Of a stretch of 64,000 nt of DNA, positions 1 through 8,974 are shown in pieces. This DNA comes from Pseudomonas brassicacearum (GTDB lineage Bacteria > Pseudomonadota > Gammaproteobacteria > Pseudomonadales > Pseudomonadaceae), in contig NZ_CP007410.1 of the NCBI RefSeq assembly GCF_000585995.1, forward strand, positions 3,189,430-3,253,429. Direction: 5' to 3'. The notes under the pieces were generated by a model, which saw only the letters and a list, made by a program, of their open reading frames with translations, did not search any database and was not told where the DNA came from. The position numbers and the translations under genes are program-made. Every line of letters begins with the position of its first letter. Positions within the stretch are counted from its first letter, which is position 1.

Positions 1-234
1 GGTTATTACTGGAACCTTGGCGGCGAATTGGATACCCGCAACCAGACCGACAGCGCCGTGGACCTGGACCAGATGAGCACCAAGGTGGCGCAAGTCGTTG
101 CCGAGCGCAGCGACACCCAGGTGTATATCCGTGCCGACGATCACGCCGACTACGGCCGAGTCGTCGCGGCCATGGCTGCTTTGCAGCGGGGCGGGGTGAG
201 CAACTTGGGCTTGGTGACCGAGGCACCGCAATGA
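1..234 (+). CDS. exbD: ExbD/TolR-family biopolymer transport protein (3' part)
   Basis: The reading frame is open from base 1, so only the last 77 codons are present. They match the C-terminal periplasmic part of ExbD, including the stretch resembling 'VYIRADDHADYGRVV' followed by a short tail. ExbD works with ExbB in the inner membrane to harness the proton motive force for TonB. Its TGA stop overlaps the ATG of the TonB-like gene that follows (ATGA), so the two are probably translationally coupled in an exbB-exbD-tonB operon that starts to the left. The family call is good. The exact paralogue cannot be settled from a fragment. Confidence 0.85.
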   Translation, partial: GYYWNLGGELDTRNQTDSAVDLDQMSTKVAQVVAERSDTQVYIRADDHADYGRVVAAMAALQRGGVSNLGLVTEAPQ

Positions 235-1043
235 CGGCGATGATCATGCATACCCCCTCTCTGCACTTTCCCGCGTTGACACGCCATGGCGTTTGGAGAA
301 ACAGCCTCGCGGCAGGGCTCGCCGTGGCGTTGCACGTGGGGGCGGTAGGGTTGCTGGTGTTGGGCTGGACCGCGGAGAAACCCGCTGCCCAGGCGCCTCG
401 GGTGCTGCATACGCAACTGGTGATGTTGCCTGCGTCACCGGTGCCCGTAACTCCTGCACCTGCACCAGCCCCTGTTGCAGCGCCACCGGTGGAGTCCGCC
501 CCGGTGCCGGTTGAAATGCCACGCCCTGCAGCAGCCAAACCCGTCGTGGACCCGCGTGTCCAGGCGCAAAGACTGGAACAGGCGACCCTGGCCCGCAAAC
601 GGGTCGAGGATCAGAAACGCGAGCAACAAGCCCAGCAGCAACGTGAACGCCAGGAGAGCGAGCGACGCCAGCACGAAGCTGAGCAAAAGGCCGCCGAACG
701 ACAACGTCAGGCACAACAGGTGCAAGCGCTCGCACAACAGCGCGCCGAGCAGGCCCGCCTGGCCGCCGCTGACAGCCGCAGCTATCAACCGCTGAGCAAA
801 CAAGCCCCCGACTATCCGCAACGGGCGCTGGACAAGGGACTGGAAGGCGACTGCACCGTCGAATACAGCGTGACGCCGGACGGACGGATCGACAGCCCCA
901 AAGTGCTCGACGGTTGCCACCCGCTGTTCATCCGACCATCCCTGGCCGCCGCCCAGACCTTCCGCTACCAACCGCGGATTATCGAAGGCAAAGCCGTGAC
1001 AGTGCCGGCGGTGCGTAACACCTTTCATTACCGGATCAAATAA
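231..1043 (+). CDS. tonB: TonB-family energy transducer
   Basis: 270 residues. An N-terminal cytoplasmic stub and one membrane anchor (about residues 25-45, 'LAAGLAVALHVGAVGLLVLG') are followed by a Pro/Ala/Val-rich periplasmic spacer (about 60-110), a long Gln/Arg/Glu-rich coiled-coil-like stretch (about 112-180) and a C-terminal TonB domain (about 185-270) with the 'YPQRALDKGLEGDC' segment. It should pass energy from ExbB/ExbD to outer-membrane receptors. The start overlaps the exbD stop by 4 nt; ATG codons at 240 and 246 are possible alternatives. The receptor about 9 kb downstream could be a client, but nothing in the sequence ties this TonB to it. Confidence 0.9.
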   Translation: MTAMIMHTPSLHFPALTRHGVWRNSLAAGLAVALHVGAVGLLVLGWTAEKPAAQAPRVLHTQLVMLPASPVPVTPAPAPAPVAAPPVESAPVPVEMPRPAAAKPVVDPRVQAQRLEQATLARKRVEDQKREQQAQQQRERQESERRQHEAEQKAAERQRQAQQVQALAQQRAEQARLAAADSRSYQPLSKQAPDYPQRALDKGLEGDCTVEYSVTPDGRIDSPKVLDGCHPLFIRPSLAAAQTFRYQPRIIEGKAVTVPAVRNTFHYRIK

Positions 1044-1147
1044 AACGCAAAATCCCGACAACTCAAGCAAGTCCCCCAAAGAACGCGCGTGCGTGATCGA
1101 CGACAGTGGAGGCGTCGAAAACAAACCCGTTTTTTTGGAGAACTGAC

Positions 1148-1912
1148 ATGACTGACTTCACCCCCACCCCCAACGAAATCGCCGGCAAGGTGGTACTGGT
1201 CACCGGTGCGGCCAGCGGTATCGGCCGGGCAATCGCAGAGTTGTTCCATGCCCGCGGCGCCAAGGTCATTGCCGAGGACATCAACCCAAAAGTGAGCGCG
1301 CTGGAGCAACCTGGCCTGGTGCCGTTCGTGGCGGACATCACTGCGGACGGCAGCGCTGAAGCCGCCGTTGCGCTGGCGCAAGAGCGCTTTGGCCGGCTTG
1401 ATGTGCTGGTGAACAATGCCGGGCGAATCCTCTACAAGCCCTTCGTGGAAATGACCCGCGAAGATTGGAACTGGCAGATGGAAACCAACGTGACCGGCGC
1501 CTTCCTGCATTCACGCGAAGCCATGAAAGCGATGCTGAAACAGCAGTCGGGCGCGATCGTGAACATCGCCTCCTATGCGTCCTATTTTGCTTTCCCAGGC
1601 ATCGCGGCCTACACCGCCTCCAAGGGGGCCCTGGCCCAGTTGACCCGGACCCAGGCCCTGGAGGCTATCGAGCACGGGATCCGGGTCAATGCCATCGGCG
1701 TCGGTGATGTGGTCACTCATCTGCTTGATCACTTCATGGAAGATGGCCAGGGGTTTCTGGCCGAGCACGGCAAGTCCGCGCCCATTGGCCGGGCGGCGTC
1801 CCCCACGGAAATTGCCGAAATCGTCGCGTTCCTGGCCTCGGAACGCGCCAGTTTCATGGTGGGCTCGGTGGTCATGGCTGATGGAGGGATGAGTGTTGCG
1901 GTAGGCGGTTGA
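1148..1912 (+). CDS. SDR-family NAD(P)-dependent oxidoreductase
   Basis: 254 residues with the classical short-chain dehydrogenase layout: the nucleotide-binding TGAASGIG motif (about residues 17-24), NNAG (about 90), a catalytic Ser in the NIASYAS strand and the catalytic pair in YTASK. The ATG at 1148 is chosen because GGAG lies 8 nt upstream; an upstream in-frame extension to 1106 has no comparable ribosome site. The substrate cannot be read from the sequence. It is transcribed toward the convergent AraC-type gene, with a REP hairpin between them. 105 bp separate it from tonB, so it may or may not share that transcript. Confidence 0.85.
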   Translation: MTDFTPTPNEIAGKVVLVTGAASGIGRAIAELFHARGAKVIAEDINPKVSALEQPGLVPFVADITADGSAEAAVALAQERFGRLDVLVNNAGRILYKPFVEMTREDWNWQMETNVTGAFLHSREAMKAMLKQQSGAIVNIASYASYFAFPGIAAYTASKGALAQLTRTQALEAIEHGIRVNAIGVGDVVTHLLDHFMEDGQGFLAEHGKSAPIGRAASPTEIAEIVAFLASERASFMVGSVVMADGGMSVAVGG

Positions 1913-1927
1913 CCAGCATTAGCTTTT

Positions 1928-2019
1928 GTGGCGAGGGAGCTTGCTCCCGCTCGACTGCGCAGCAGGCGCTCTATATTGGGTCTGCTTCGCAGCCCAGCGG
2001 GAGCAAGCACCCTCGCCAC
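1928..2019. repeat. Paired REP element (inverted REP hairpins)
   Basis: GTGGCGAGGGAGCTTGCTCCCGC at the left is mirrored by GCGGGAGCAAGCACCCTCGCCAC at the right, with a CTGCG-rich centre. This is a Pseudomonas REP pair able to form one long stem. It lies between convergent genes, where it can act as a transcript end or 3' stabiliser. Confidence 0.85.
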
Positions 2020-2035
2020 GGGGTTTGTGTTCACT

Positions 2036-2932
2036 TCACCTGCGGTAATGACTCGGCGCAACTCCCACCTCGCGGCGAAATATCTGGGAGAAGTGACTGG
2101 CGCTGCCATACCCGACTTCCAGGCCGATATCGATGATGCTGCGCTCGGTTTCGATCAGCAGTTGCCGGGCCCTGGCCATCCTCAGTTGGATGAAATACTG
2201 CGACGGCGAACGCCCCGTGGCGCGTTTGAACAGCCGGCTGAAGTGGTATTCGCTCATGCCGATGGCCTGCGCCAGGTCGCCAAGGCTGAAGTGATCGGCC
2301 AGCCGTTGTTCCATTAGCTGGACAACCCGTTTGAGCTTGAAGGCGGGCAGGGCATTGCGCCCGGACATGTCATCGGCCTCGGCATCCCGATAATGGCGCG
2401 CCAGGTGCACCGCCAGGCATTGCGCCACGCCCTGGATCAACAACGCGCTGGTTTCACCGCGCCGGGTCAGTTCCAACCGAATCTGTTCGAGCAGGGCCGT
2501 AAGCACGTCATCCCGTCCACCCGAGACTTCCCGCAAGCGGATCGCGGCGCCACCACCGGTTTCGGCAATGGCGCGCTCCAGCAGCGGTAACCCCAGGTAA
2601 ACGTGCATGACCACGAACGGCTCGGTACCGCTGGTTTGCCAGCGCATTTCATAGGGCACGGGTGACGCGGTCAGGAAAAAATCGCCACGCCGCACCGAAC
2701 TCGAAAGCCAATCCTCCTGTTCGTCGCGCTCTTCGACAACGGCCTCTCCGGACAACACCCAAACGAGCAACGGTTCGGCCACGGCGGGCACGATGACGCG
2801 TTCTTCCGTGCGTTCGCGGACAAAGATCTCGACCAGGACATCTTGCGACGAGATACCGCCGGACGTCGCCAGGCGCTCGCCGCGAATGTACGCTTGCAGA
2901 CCGGTTGCCGATGTTCGCTGGATGATGTCCAT
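2036..2932 (-). CDS. AraC-family transcriptional regulator with N-terminal cupin-like domain
   Basis: 298 residues. The N-terminal half (about 1-160) looks like a cupin/AraC sensor domain ('EPLLVWVLSGEAVVEERDEQ'). The C-terminal about 100 residues hold the double helix-turn-helix of AraC/XylS proteins, with the conserved 'ARQLLIETERSIIDIGLEVG' and 'SHFSQIFRREVGVAPSHYRR' segments. The ATG at 2932 is chosen; a longer form with five extra residues from 2947 is possible. Its target and ligand are unknown. The convergent SDR gene is the nearest candidate, which is inference only. Confidence 0.88.
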   Translation of the reverse strand: MDIIQRTSATGLQAYIRGERLATSGGISSQDVLVEIFVRERTEERVIVPAVAEPLLVWVLSGEAVVEERDEQEDWLSSSVRRGDFFLTASPVPYEMRWQTSGTEPFVVMHVYLGLPLLERAIAETGGGAAIRLREVSGGRDDVLTALLEQIRLELTRRGETSALLIQGVAQCLAVHLARHYRDAEADDMSGRNALPAFKLKRVVQLMEQRLADHFSLGDLAQAIGMSEYHFSRLFKRATGRSPSQYFIQLRMARARQLLIETERSIIDIGLEVGYGSASHFSQIFRREVGVAPSHYRR

Positions 2933-2961
2933 ACTCGACGCTCTCAATGCCTGCCGCCAGG

Positions 2962-3429
2962 CTAGACCGGATCGACCGCCGGCCGGTGCTGACGCAACAG
3001 CTCGATCTGTTGGGGTGGAATCAACTCGCGCAACGCCTTATAGAGCGCCCGGGTCTCCAGCAGGTTCCAGACCCGCAGCATGGTTTCCAGTGCATCCAGC
3101 GGCTTGCTGATGAAGTCCCGGGCGCCGAGGGCCAGGGCACGCAAACGGGTATCGCGGGTGGCGTCGGCGGTGAGCACAAGGATCGGCAGGTAGTCGTTGG
3201 CCGGGATGCGCCGGTTGAGTTGTTCCAGCACGGCAAAGCCATCGAACGCGGGCATGTGCAGGTCGAGGATGACCAGGTCCGGTTCGAAGCTGTTGAATAG
3301 ATCTAGGGTGCGCAGGGGCTCGGTGCTGCTCAGCACATTGTGCAACCCTTCGCGGGCCAACAGTTGTTCCATCAGGTCCAGGTTGGGGCGCTGATCGTCG
3401 ACGATCAGAATGCGCAAATCGCGATTCAT
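2962..3429 (-). CDS. Stand-alone receiver-domain response regulator
   Basis: 155 residues, almost entirely one CheY-like receiver: acidic pocket DDQ (about residues 10-12), phospho-acceptor Asp in 'LVILDLHMPAFDG' (about 55), Thr/Lys switch region at 'VLTADAT' and 'FISKPLD'. There is no output domain, only a short Leu-rich tail. The ATG at 3429 overlaps the stop of the upstream hybrid kinase (ATGA), so translation is probably coupled. It is likely phosphorylated by that kinase and acts through protein contact. It is the last gene of the four-gene signalling operon. Confidence 0.88.
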   Translation of the reverse strand: MNRDLRILIVDDQRPNLDLMEQLLAREGLHNVLSSTEPLRTLDLFNSFEPDLVILDLHMPAFDGFAVLEQLNRRIPANDYLPILVLTADATRDTRLRALALGARDFISKPLDALETMLRVWNLLETRALYKALRELIPPQQIELLRQHRPAVDPV

Positions 3430-5738
3430 GCGGGCTCCGGTAAATAATGCTCGAGGTGGCCTAGAAAGGCCTGGATATGGATAGGCTTGGTCAGGATTGC
3501 CGTGGCGCCGGCGTCGTGCAGGGTGCGATGCGTCAGGTCGCTGGCATCGGCGGTGATCATCAGCACCGGCGTCGACGCGGTGGCGGGGGAATGGCGCAGG
3601 CGCCGCAAGACCTCCAGACCGTCCAGGTCCGGCAGGGTCACGTCCAGCAGGATCAGTTGCGGCGCGTGCTGGCGAGCCAGGTCCAGGCCCATCTGGCCCT
3701 GCATGCTCGACAACAACTGAATGCCGGGGCGACGCTGCATCAGCGTCTCGATCAATGCGAGGCTCGACAGGTTGTCTTCGATGCACAGCACTTTGCCGTG
3801 ATATTCAACCGGAGGGCGCGCCACCGCCAGGGTCGCAACGGGCGGCAACTGGCTGCTGGACACCTGGGCACCCGGTAGTTGCAGGGTAAAGCGGCAACCC
3901 TGTCCCGGTTCACTGTGGACCTCGAGGTGCCCCTGCATCATTTCCAGCAGGCTCTTGCTCAACGACAGCCCCAGGCCGGTGCCTTCGACCTGGGGGTCGG
4001 CGCCCAGGCGTTCGAAGGGCTTGAACAGTTGATCCAGCTGTTCGAGGGCAATGCCATGCCCGGTATCGCTGACGGCAATGCTCACTTGGCGGGCCTGGAC
4101 GGTGACGGCAATGCGCACCTCACCCCCCGGCCGGTTGTACTTGATGGCGTTGGACAACAGGTTGAGCAGCACCTGTACCAGGCGTTGGCGATCGGCGAGC
4201 ACACCGCTGCCATCGGGTAGCGGCGGCAGCTCGGCCAGATGAATCCCGGCATCGGCCGCCATGGGCGAAACCAGGGTCAGGGCCTCGTGCAACACCGTCG
4301 AGAGGGCGATCGGTTCAATGTTCAGCGGCAGGCGCCCGGCCTCGATCCGGGCGATGTCCAGCACCTCGTTGATCAGCGCCAGCAAATGCTGGCCGGCGCG
4401 CAGGATGTGGCCGACCTGGGGACGCTGGCCGGCCGTGGAGTCCATGTCCAGCAGTTGCGCGAAACCGAGGATGGCATTCAGCGGCGTGCGCAGTTCGTGA
4501 CTCATGCGCGAGAGAAACTCACTCTTGGCCCGACTGGCGCTTTCCGCTTCTTCGCGGGCGGTGCGCAGGGCAATCTCGGCGGCGCGGCGGTCGGTGATGT
4601 CGCGGGTGATCTTGGAAAAGCCGCGCAGGACGCCGGTACTGTCATATTGGGCGGTGATGACCACGCTGGCCCAGAAGCGGCTGCCGTCCTTGCGACAGCG
4701 CCAGCCTTCTTCCATGTAGTGACCGTCGCGGGTGGCCTCGCGCAGAGCCATGTCCGGATGCGCGGGGCATTCTTCGGGCAGGTAGAACAACGAAAAATGC
4801 CGACCGAGGATTTCCTGCTCGGTGTAGCCCTTGATCCGTTCGGCGCCGGCGTTCCAGGTGGTCACGTAGCCCTGGGCATCCAGTGCAAAAATCCCGTAGT
4901 CCTTCACGCCATCGATGATCAGCCGCAAACGCTCTTCGTTATCGCGCAGGGCCCGCTCACGTTCGGCCAGCAGTTGCCCGGCCTCCACCAGGCGAGTGCC
5001 CAGCTGGCCGATTTCGTCTTGCTCCGGCGGTTGCGGCAACAAGGGTTGACCCAATGCCAGGCGCTGGGCGTTGCCTTGCACCTGCTGGACCCGGGCGACA
5101 ATGCCCTTGGACAGGAACAGCACGGCGACAATGGCCCCGAACAGTCCGCAGACCGCCGCCAGCAAGGTGGCGAACAACAGCCGCATGCGCGTGGCCGAGG
5201 CGGCGGCGCTACGTTCGGCGAGCAAGGCATCCTCGCGAACCCGCATGGCGCTGATCTGCTCGCGCAGTACATCCAGCACCTGTTTGTTTTCGATCAGGAT
5301 CGCGGTAATGGCCTCGGTGTCCTCACCCTTGGCGCTGCGCAAGGCGATCAGCCCGTCGAGTTTGTCGGCGATCAATGGGGTGATGGTCTTGAGGTACTCG
5401 CGCATCCGGGCGTCGCGGATGTTGTGGTCCAGCCGTTGCAGCGCGGCCTGGATCAGCGGCGTGGCCTGTTCGTAGCTGGGCAGGAAGTCTTCGCGGCGGG
5501 TCAGCAGATAACCGCGTACGCTAGCCGCAGCTTCGGCCAACAGGGTATGGACCGTCTGGATATCGCCCTGGACCAGCAGTACCCGACGCACGTCTTCTTC
5601 GGCCCGAGCGGTCTGGCGTTCGGTGATGTAGATCAGCACCAGCGACAGCAGCAAGACCACCAGCGGCAGGGAAATCACCACCAGCGCCTTGCCCCGCAAC
5701 GGCAGGTCGGCCCAGCGGCGAGCGGCGAGGAACCTCAT
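3426..5738 (-). CDS. Hybrid sensor histidine kinase (CHASE3-HAMP-PAS-HisKA-HATPase-REC)
   Basis: About 770 residues. Order: membrane segment (about 17-40), periplasmic CHASE3-like helical region (about 45-185), second membrane segment (about 190-215), HAMP, a PAS domain (about 270-390, with '[15 protein letters not shown]'), HisKA with the phospho-His in '[14 protein letters not shown]', HATPase with N, G1 and G2 boxes ('[13 protein letters not shown]', [16 protein letters not shown]), then a C-terminal receiver with Asp in '[12 protein letters not shown]'. The ATG at 5738 overlaps the upstream luxR-type stop as ATGA and has AGG 8 nt upstream; an ATG at 5744 is also possible. The signal is unknown. 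The flanking genes are both response regulators. Confidence 0.9.
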   Translation of the reverse strand: MRFLAARRWADLPLRGKALVVISLPLVVLLLSLVLIYITERQTARAEEDVRRVLLVQGDIQTVHTLLAEAAASVRGYLLTRREDFLPSYEQATPLIQAALQRLDHNIRDARMREYLKTITPLIADKLDGLIALRSAKGEDTEAITAILIENKQVLDVLREQISAMRVREDALLAERSAAASATRMRLLFATLLAAVCGLFGAIVAVLFLSKGIVARVQQVQGNAQRLALGQPLLPQPPEQDEIGQLGTRLVEAGQLLAERERALRDNEERLRLIIDGVKDYGIFALDAQGYVTTWNAGAERIKGYTEQEILGRHFSLFYLPEECPAHPDMALREATRDGHYMEEGWRCRKDGSRFWASVVITAQYDSTGVLRGFSKITRDITDRRAAEIALRTAREEAESASRAKSEFLSRMSHELRTPLNAILGFAQLLDMDSTAGQRPQVGHILRAGQHLLALINEVLDIARIEAGRLPLNIEPIALSTVLHEALTLVSPMAADAGIHLAELPPLPDGSGVLADRQRLVQVLLNLLSNAIKYNRPGGEVRIAVTVQARQVSIAVSDTGHGIALEQLDQLFKPFERLGADPQVEGTGLGLSLSKSLLEMMQGHLEVHSEPGQGCRFTLQLPGAQVSSSQLPPVATLAVARPPVEYHGKVLCIEDNLSSLALIETLMQRRPGIQLLSSMQGQMGLDLARQHAPQLILLDVTLPDLDGLEVLRRLRHSPATASTPVLMITADASDLTHRTLHDAGATAILTKPIHIQAFLGHLEHYLPEPA

Positions 5739-6403
5739 GGCCATTGCCTGCTGGGTTGCGCCACCAACCCCAGGGCAACACCGCGCACGGCCGCCTGGGT
5801 CCGGTCCGCGGCACCCAGCTTGCCGATGACCCGTTCCACGTGGGCCTTGGCGGTACCGGGGGCGATACCAAGTTTTTCGCCGATTTCACGGTTGCTGAAG
5901 CCGCCGGCAACCAGCCCCAGGACCTGCCGTTCTCGCGCTGTCAGGGCCTGGACCGGGCTTTCGCCACTGGCGCCGCGCTCGGCCATACGCCGCAACAGGC
6001 GCGCGCTGACCGAACTGTTCAACGCCTCTTCGCCTCGGGCGACCCGTTTGAGCGCATCCAGCACTTCATCGCGGCTGGCATCCTTGAGCAGATAACCGAC
6101 AGCGCCTGCGCCGATGGCGGCCTCCAGGTGGTCGGGGCTGTCATCCATGGTGAAGATCACCACTTTGATCCCAGGCTGGCGCTGTTGCAGGATGCGCGCC
6201 GCCCCCAGGCCGTTGAGCACCGGCATGCGAATGTCGAGAATCGCGATGTCCGGCTTCAGCCGCTCGCAGAGATCGAGGGCTTCCTGGCCATCGCGGGCCT
6301 GGCCGACGACTTCGAACCCCGGGCTGCCGGCCAGCATGCTGATAAACCCAGTGCGGGTGACTTCGTGATCATCAGCCAGCAGTAGGCGCAAGGGAGGCGT
6401 CAT
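5735..6403 (-). CDS. NarL/FixJ-type response regulator (REC-LuxR HTH)
   Basis: 222 residues. The N-terminal receiver has ADDHE, the phospho-Asp in '[14 protein letters not shown]' and Lys in 'GYLLKDAS'. The C-terminal LuxR-type helix-turn-helix is '[20 protein letters not shown]' and following residues. The ATG at 6403 overlaps the stop of the upstream kinase by 4 nt, so the pair is a cognate two-component system with coupled translation. Its own stop overlaps the next kinase's start. Target genes are not evident. Confidence 0.92.
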   Translation of the reverse strand: MTPPLRLLLADDHEVTRTGFISMLAGSPGFEVVGQARDGQEALDLCERLKPDIAILDIRMPVLNGLGAARILQQRQPGIKVVIFTMDDSPDHLEAAIGAGAVGYLLKDASRDEVLDALKRVARGEEALNSSVSARLLRRMAERGASGESPVQALTARERQVLGLVAGGFSNREIGEKLGIAPGTAKAHVERVIGKLGAADRTQAAVRGVALGLVAQPSRQWP

Positions 6404-7584
6404 GGGTGTGCTCCGTGGGTGGGCAGGGGCACGCTGGCCAGCAATCGGGTGCCGCCCTCGGGCTCGCTGGCACAGGCCAGGTGGCCACCCAGCAGGCTGG
6501 CACGTTCCTGCATGGCGGCCAATCCCAGGTGGCAGGTGCCATTGGTCTCGATGGGTTGTTCCAAGGCAAAGCCACGGCCGTCGTCTTCCACTCGCAGCGA
6601 GACGTGCTCGTCGCTGACGGCCAGTTCCAGGCGCACATGGCTGGCGCGGGCGTGTTTGAGGATGTTGTTGATGCCTTCCTGGGCAATGCGGAACAGGGCA
6701 ATTTCCACGTTGCCCGGCAGACGAGCGGCACTGTGCTCGGCCCACTCCACCGTCAGGCCCGCGTCACGCAGGCGATCGGCTTCCTTGTCGACGGCTTTGT
6801 AGAGGCCGAAATCATCCAGCGCATGGGGACGCAGGCCGCCGATCAGTTGCCGGCCTTCGCCGACACAGCCCCGGGCGAGGGTGAGGATGGTCTGCAACTC
6901 GTTCGCCAGTTCAGGTGGGAGAGGCGGGCAGCGGCCGGCGAAACCTTGTAGGCGCTGATGCAGGCCGGCGAGGTTCTGTGCCAGGCCATCGTGCAGGTCA
7001 TAGGCCACGCGTTTGCGCTCGTCTTCCTGGGCGCTGAACAGTCGATGGACCAGCTCGGACATGGTGCGCTCACGGGCCTGCAGCGCTTCGAGCAGGCGAC
7101 TGTTCTCCAGATGCGCCGCCAGCAGGGTCGCCAACAGTTGCAGCGACTCGATGTCCTCGTTGTCCGGCGCTCCCAGGGCCACGCTGTTGCCCAGCAGTAA
7201 AGCCCCGAACACCACGCCGTCGGAGCCACGCAATGGCACGCGCAAGACCTGGGGCAGGGCGCTGTGGGGATACTCCAGCCATTGCGGTTCGGGCGCCGAC
7301 GGCTGGGCCAGGCTGGCGAGCAGATCGAGCCGTTCGCGGTTACCGTGGCTGGCAATGGTGCGCAGGGTTGTGTCTGCCGCCCACTCCAGCAGCAGGCCAT
7401 GGTCCATGGCCATGAACGCGCACGCCCGTTGCACCGCGCGCTGACGCATCGCCGACAGTGGCAACTGCGTCAGTTCATGGCCCGTGCCCAACAGCAAGCG
7501 CAGGCGCGCGGCTCGGCTTTGCGACTGGCGATACTGGCTGCGAATGGCCAGGGCACTGCCGGGGTCGTGGGGTGGGCTTTGCAT
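6400..7584 (-). CDS. NarX/DegS-type sensor histidine kinase with GAF-like sensor
   Basis: 394 residues, apparently soluble (no clear membrane segment). The N-terminal about 190 residues look like a GAF sensor domain ('[15 protein letters not shown]'). They are followed by a HisKA_3 dimerisation domain with phospho-His in '[20 protein letters not shown]' and an HATPase ('[14 protein letters not shown]', DDGRGF, '[14 protein letters not shown]'). The ATG at 7584 is chosen because GGAG lies 8 nt upstream; a start at 7646 lacks a good site. It is the first gene of the four-gene signalling operon. A soluble GAF kinase suggests an intracellular signal, which is inference. Confidence 0.88.
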   Translation of the reverse strand: MQSPPHDPGSALAIRSQYRQSQSRAARLRLLLGTGHELTQLPLSAMRQRAVQRACAFMAMDHGLLLEWAADTTLRTIASHGNRERLDLLASLAQPSAPEPQWLEYPHSALPQVLRVPLRGSDGVVFGALLLGNSVALGAPDNEDIESLQLLATLLAAHLENSRLLEALQARERTMSELVHRLFSAQEDERKRVAYDLHDGLAQNLAGLHQRLQGFAGRCPPLPPELANELQTILTLARGCVGEGRQLIGGLRPHALDDFGLYKAVDKEADRLRDAGLTVEWAEHSAARLPGNVEIALFRIAQEGINNILKHARASHVRLELAVSDEHVSLRVEDDGRGFALEQPIETNGTCHLGLAAMQERASLLGGHLACASEPEGGTRLLASVPLPTHGAHP

Positions 7585-7758
7585 GGTGAGGCTCCAGCGT
7601 AAGAGGGGACCGGTCTGGTTCGTGGTGGCGTCATTAGAACGTGTCATCGACACCGGGCCTATCTGCCGAATGGCATAGGCGATCGGCACCGGTTGGCCGA
7701 TGGCGAAGGCTGCACGAGCCGGCAAAGTGACCTCATTGAAACCCAAAGGAACGCTTCG

Positions 7759-8280
7759 ATGAAAATGAAAACCTGCGCCATTGCTGCTTTTTTCTTGCTG
7801 ACTGCGCCGCTTGTCCATGCAGTTGACGCCACGCCTTACGTGTATCGCACCGTGGCCGAACAGCCAGCGAACGTGAATGACCGCGAGATTGCCGCACTGT
7901 TCGACCGCTGGAATGCGGCGCTGAAAACCGGCAGTGCCAGCGCGGTGACGAACCTGTACGCCCCGGATGCAATTTTGCAACCGACCGTTTCCAACAAGGT
8001 GCGCAGTACGCCGGAGCAGATCCAGGATTATTTCCAGCACTTCCTGGCGGCGAAGCCAGTTGGACAAATCAACTACCGGGAGATCCGCCACTTGGGGCCC
8101 GACGCGGCGATGGACAGCGGTGTCTATACCTTCACGCTGACCGATGCCGACGGTTCCAAGCGGGACGTCCAGGCACGCTACACCTTCCTCTATGAGCGCC
8201 TCGACGGGCAGTGGAAGATCATCAACCATCACTCATCGGCGATGCCTGAGGTGCCAAAGACACTGCACGCCAGTCACTGA
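7759..8280 (+). CDS. Exported SgcJ/EcaC-like (NTF2-fold, DUF4440-type) protein
   Basis: 173 residues. A clear signal peptide (residues 1-21, KMK then a hydrophobic core ending VHA) precedes one NTF2-fold domain: 'EIAALFDRWNAALKTGSASA', 'APDAILQPTVSNKVRSTP' and a C-terminal 'YTFLYERLDGQWKIINHHSS'. This matches the SgcJ/EcaC or CaMKII-association-like family, whose bacterial role is unsettled. The ATG at 7759 is chosen because AAGGA lies 8 nt upstream and the signal peptide begins there. It is transcribed divergently from the signalling operon, so it could be a target of the NarL-type regulator; this is only positional inference. Confidence 0.82.
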   Translation: MKMKTCAIAAFFLLTAPLVHAVDATPYVYRTVAEQPANVNDREIAALFDRWNAALKTGSASAVTNLYAPDAILQPTVSNKVRSTPEQIQDYFQHFLAAKPVGQINYREIRHLGPDAAMDSGVYTFTLTDADGSKRDVQARYTFLYERLDGQWKIINHHSSAMPEVPKTLHASH

Positions 8281-8295
8281 TATCGAACCCAGTGG

Positions 8296-8337
8296 CGAGA
8301 GGGCTTGCTCGCGCTGGCTGTGCAGCAGCCCCTCTCG
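8296..8337. repeat. REP-like hairpin downstream of the exported NTF2-fold gene
   Basis: CGAGAGGG (8296-8303) pairs perfectly with CCCTCTCG (8330-8337), inside a degenerate REP starting GTGGCGAGAGGGCTTGCTCGCGC. It sits 15 nt after the stop codon, so it may also act as a 3' end. Confidence 0.65.
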
Positions 8338-8394
8338 AGTCGAGCCCAAAGCCATAAGGCCACCACCGTATTTACACTTTCCTGCATAAATAGC

Positions 8395-8434
8395 TTGGAT
8401 TCGCCTGCGAACATTAATTAGAATCAGTCTCATT
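8395..8434 (+). promoter_or_regulatory. Candidate Fur-controlled promoter of the fecI-fecR genes
   Basis: TTGGAT (8395-8400), an 18-nt spacer and TAGAAT (8419-8424) make a plausible sigma-70 promoter. Overlapping the -10, AATTAGAATCAGTCTCATT (8416-8434) differs at two positions from the palindrome AATGAGAATCATTCTCATT, a typical Fur box. This would repress the sigma factor when iron is plentiful. Seen by eye; not tested with a scored matrix. Confidence 0.6.
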
Positions 8435-8464
8435 TGAGACATTCCTTGCGCAGGGCCTCTTGAC

Positions 8465-8974
8465 ATGTTTGACGCAGCTACGCCGACGGAGCATTCCCTA
8501 CACGCGCTGTACCGTGACCACGGCGGTTGGCTGGAAGGCTGGTTGAGACGGCGCATGGGCAACGCCTGGGATGCGGCGGATTTGCGCCAGGATACTTTTC
8601 TACGAGTGCTGGCCAGCTCCCAGCCGTTGACCGATTTGCACGAGCCCCGTGCCTATCTGCTGACGGTCGGCAAGCGGCTGCTGAGCAATTTCTACACCCG
8701 ACGTAACCTGGAGCAGGCGTATCTCGACGCCCTGGCGAGCCTGCCCGAAGACAGCGTGCCGTCTCCGGAACAGCGCTGGTTGTTGCTGGAAACCCTGCAA
8801 GCCCTGGATGAACTGCTTGATGGCCTGCCGCCCCTGGTGCGGCGGGCTTTTTTGTGGAGCCAGCTTGAAGGCCTGGGCTACCGTGAAATTGCCGAACGCC
8901 TGCAGGTGTCCGACCGCACCATCAAGCGCTACATGGCCCAGGCGTATGAACATTGCCTGCTGGTGGAGTTTTGA
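8465..8974 (+). CDS. FecI-type ECF sigma factor (iron-starvation sigma)
   Basis: 169 residues with sigma region 2 ('DAADLRQDTFLRVLAS', 'PRAYLLTVGKRLLSNFYTRR') and region 4 ('LPPLVRRAFLWSQLEGLGYR', then an HTH ending 'DRTIKRYMAQAYEHC'). This layout is typical of FecI/FpvI-like extracytoplasmic sigma factors. It is followed directly by a FecR-type anti-sigma factor and a TonB-dependent transducer, so it should switch on the receptor, and perhaps the siderophore operon, when the ferric siderophore binds. A Fur-box candidate overlaps its promoter. Confidence 0.93.
   Translation: MFDAATPTEHSLHALYRDHGGWLEGWLRRRMGNAWDAADLRQDTFLRVLASSQPLTDLHEPRAYLLTVGKRLLSNFYTRRNLEQAYLDALASLPEDSVPSPEQRWLLLETLQALDELLDGLPPLVRRAFLWSQLEGLGYREIAERLQVSDRTIKRYMAQAYEHCLLVEF

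Noticed and set aside
4239..6095. 618-codon open frame on the plus strand
   Set aside because: It is antisense to the hybrid kinase and NarL-type regulator, which have clear domains. High GC produces long antisense frames.
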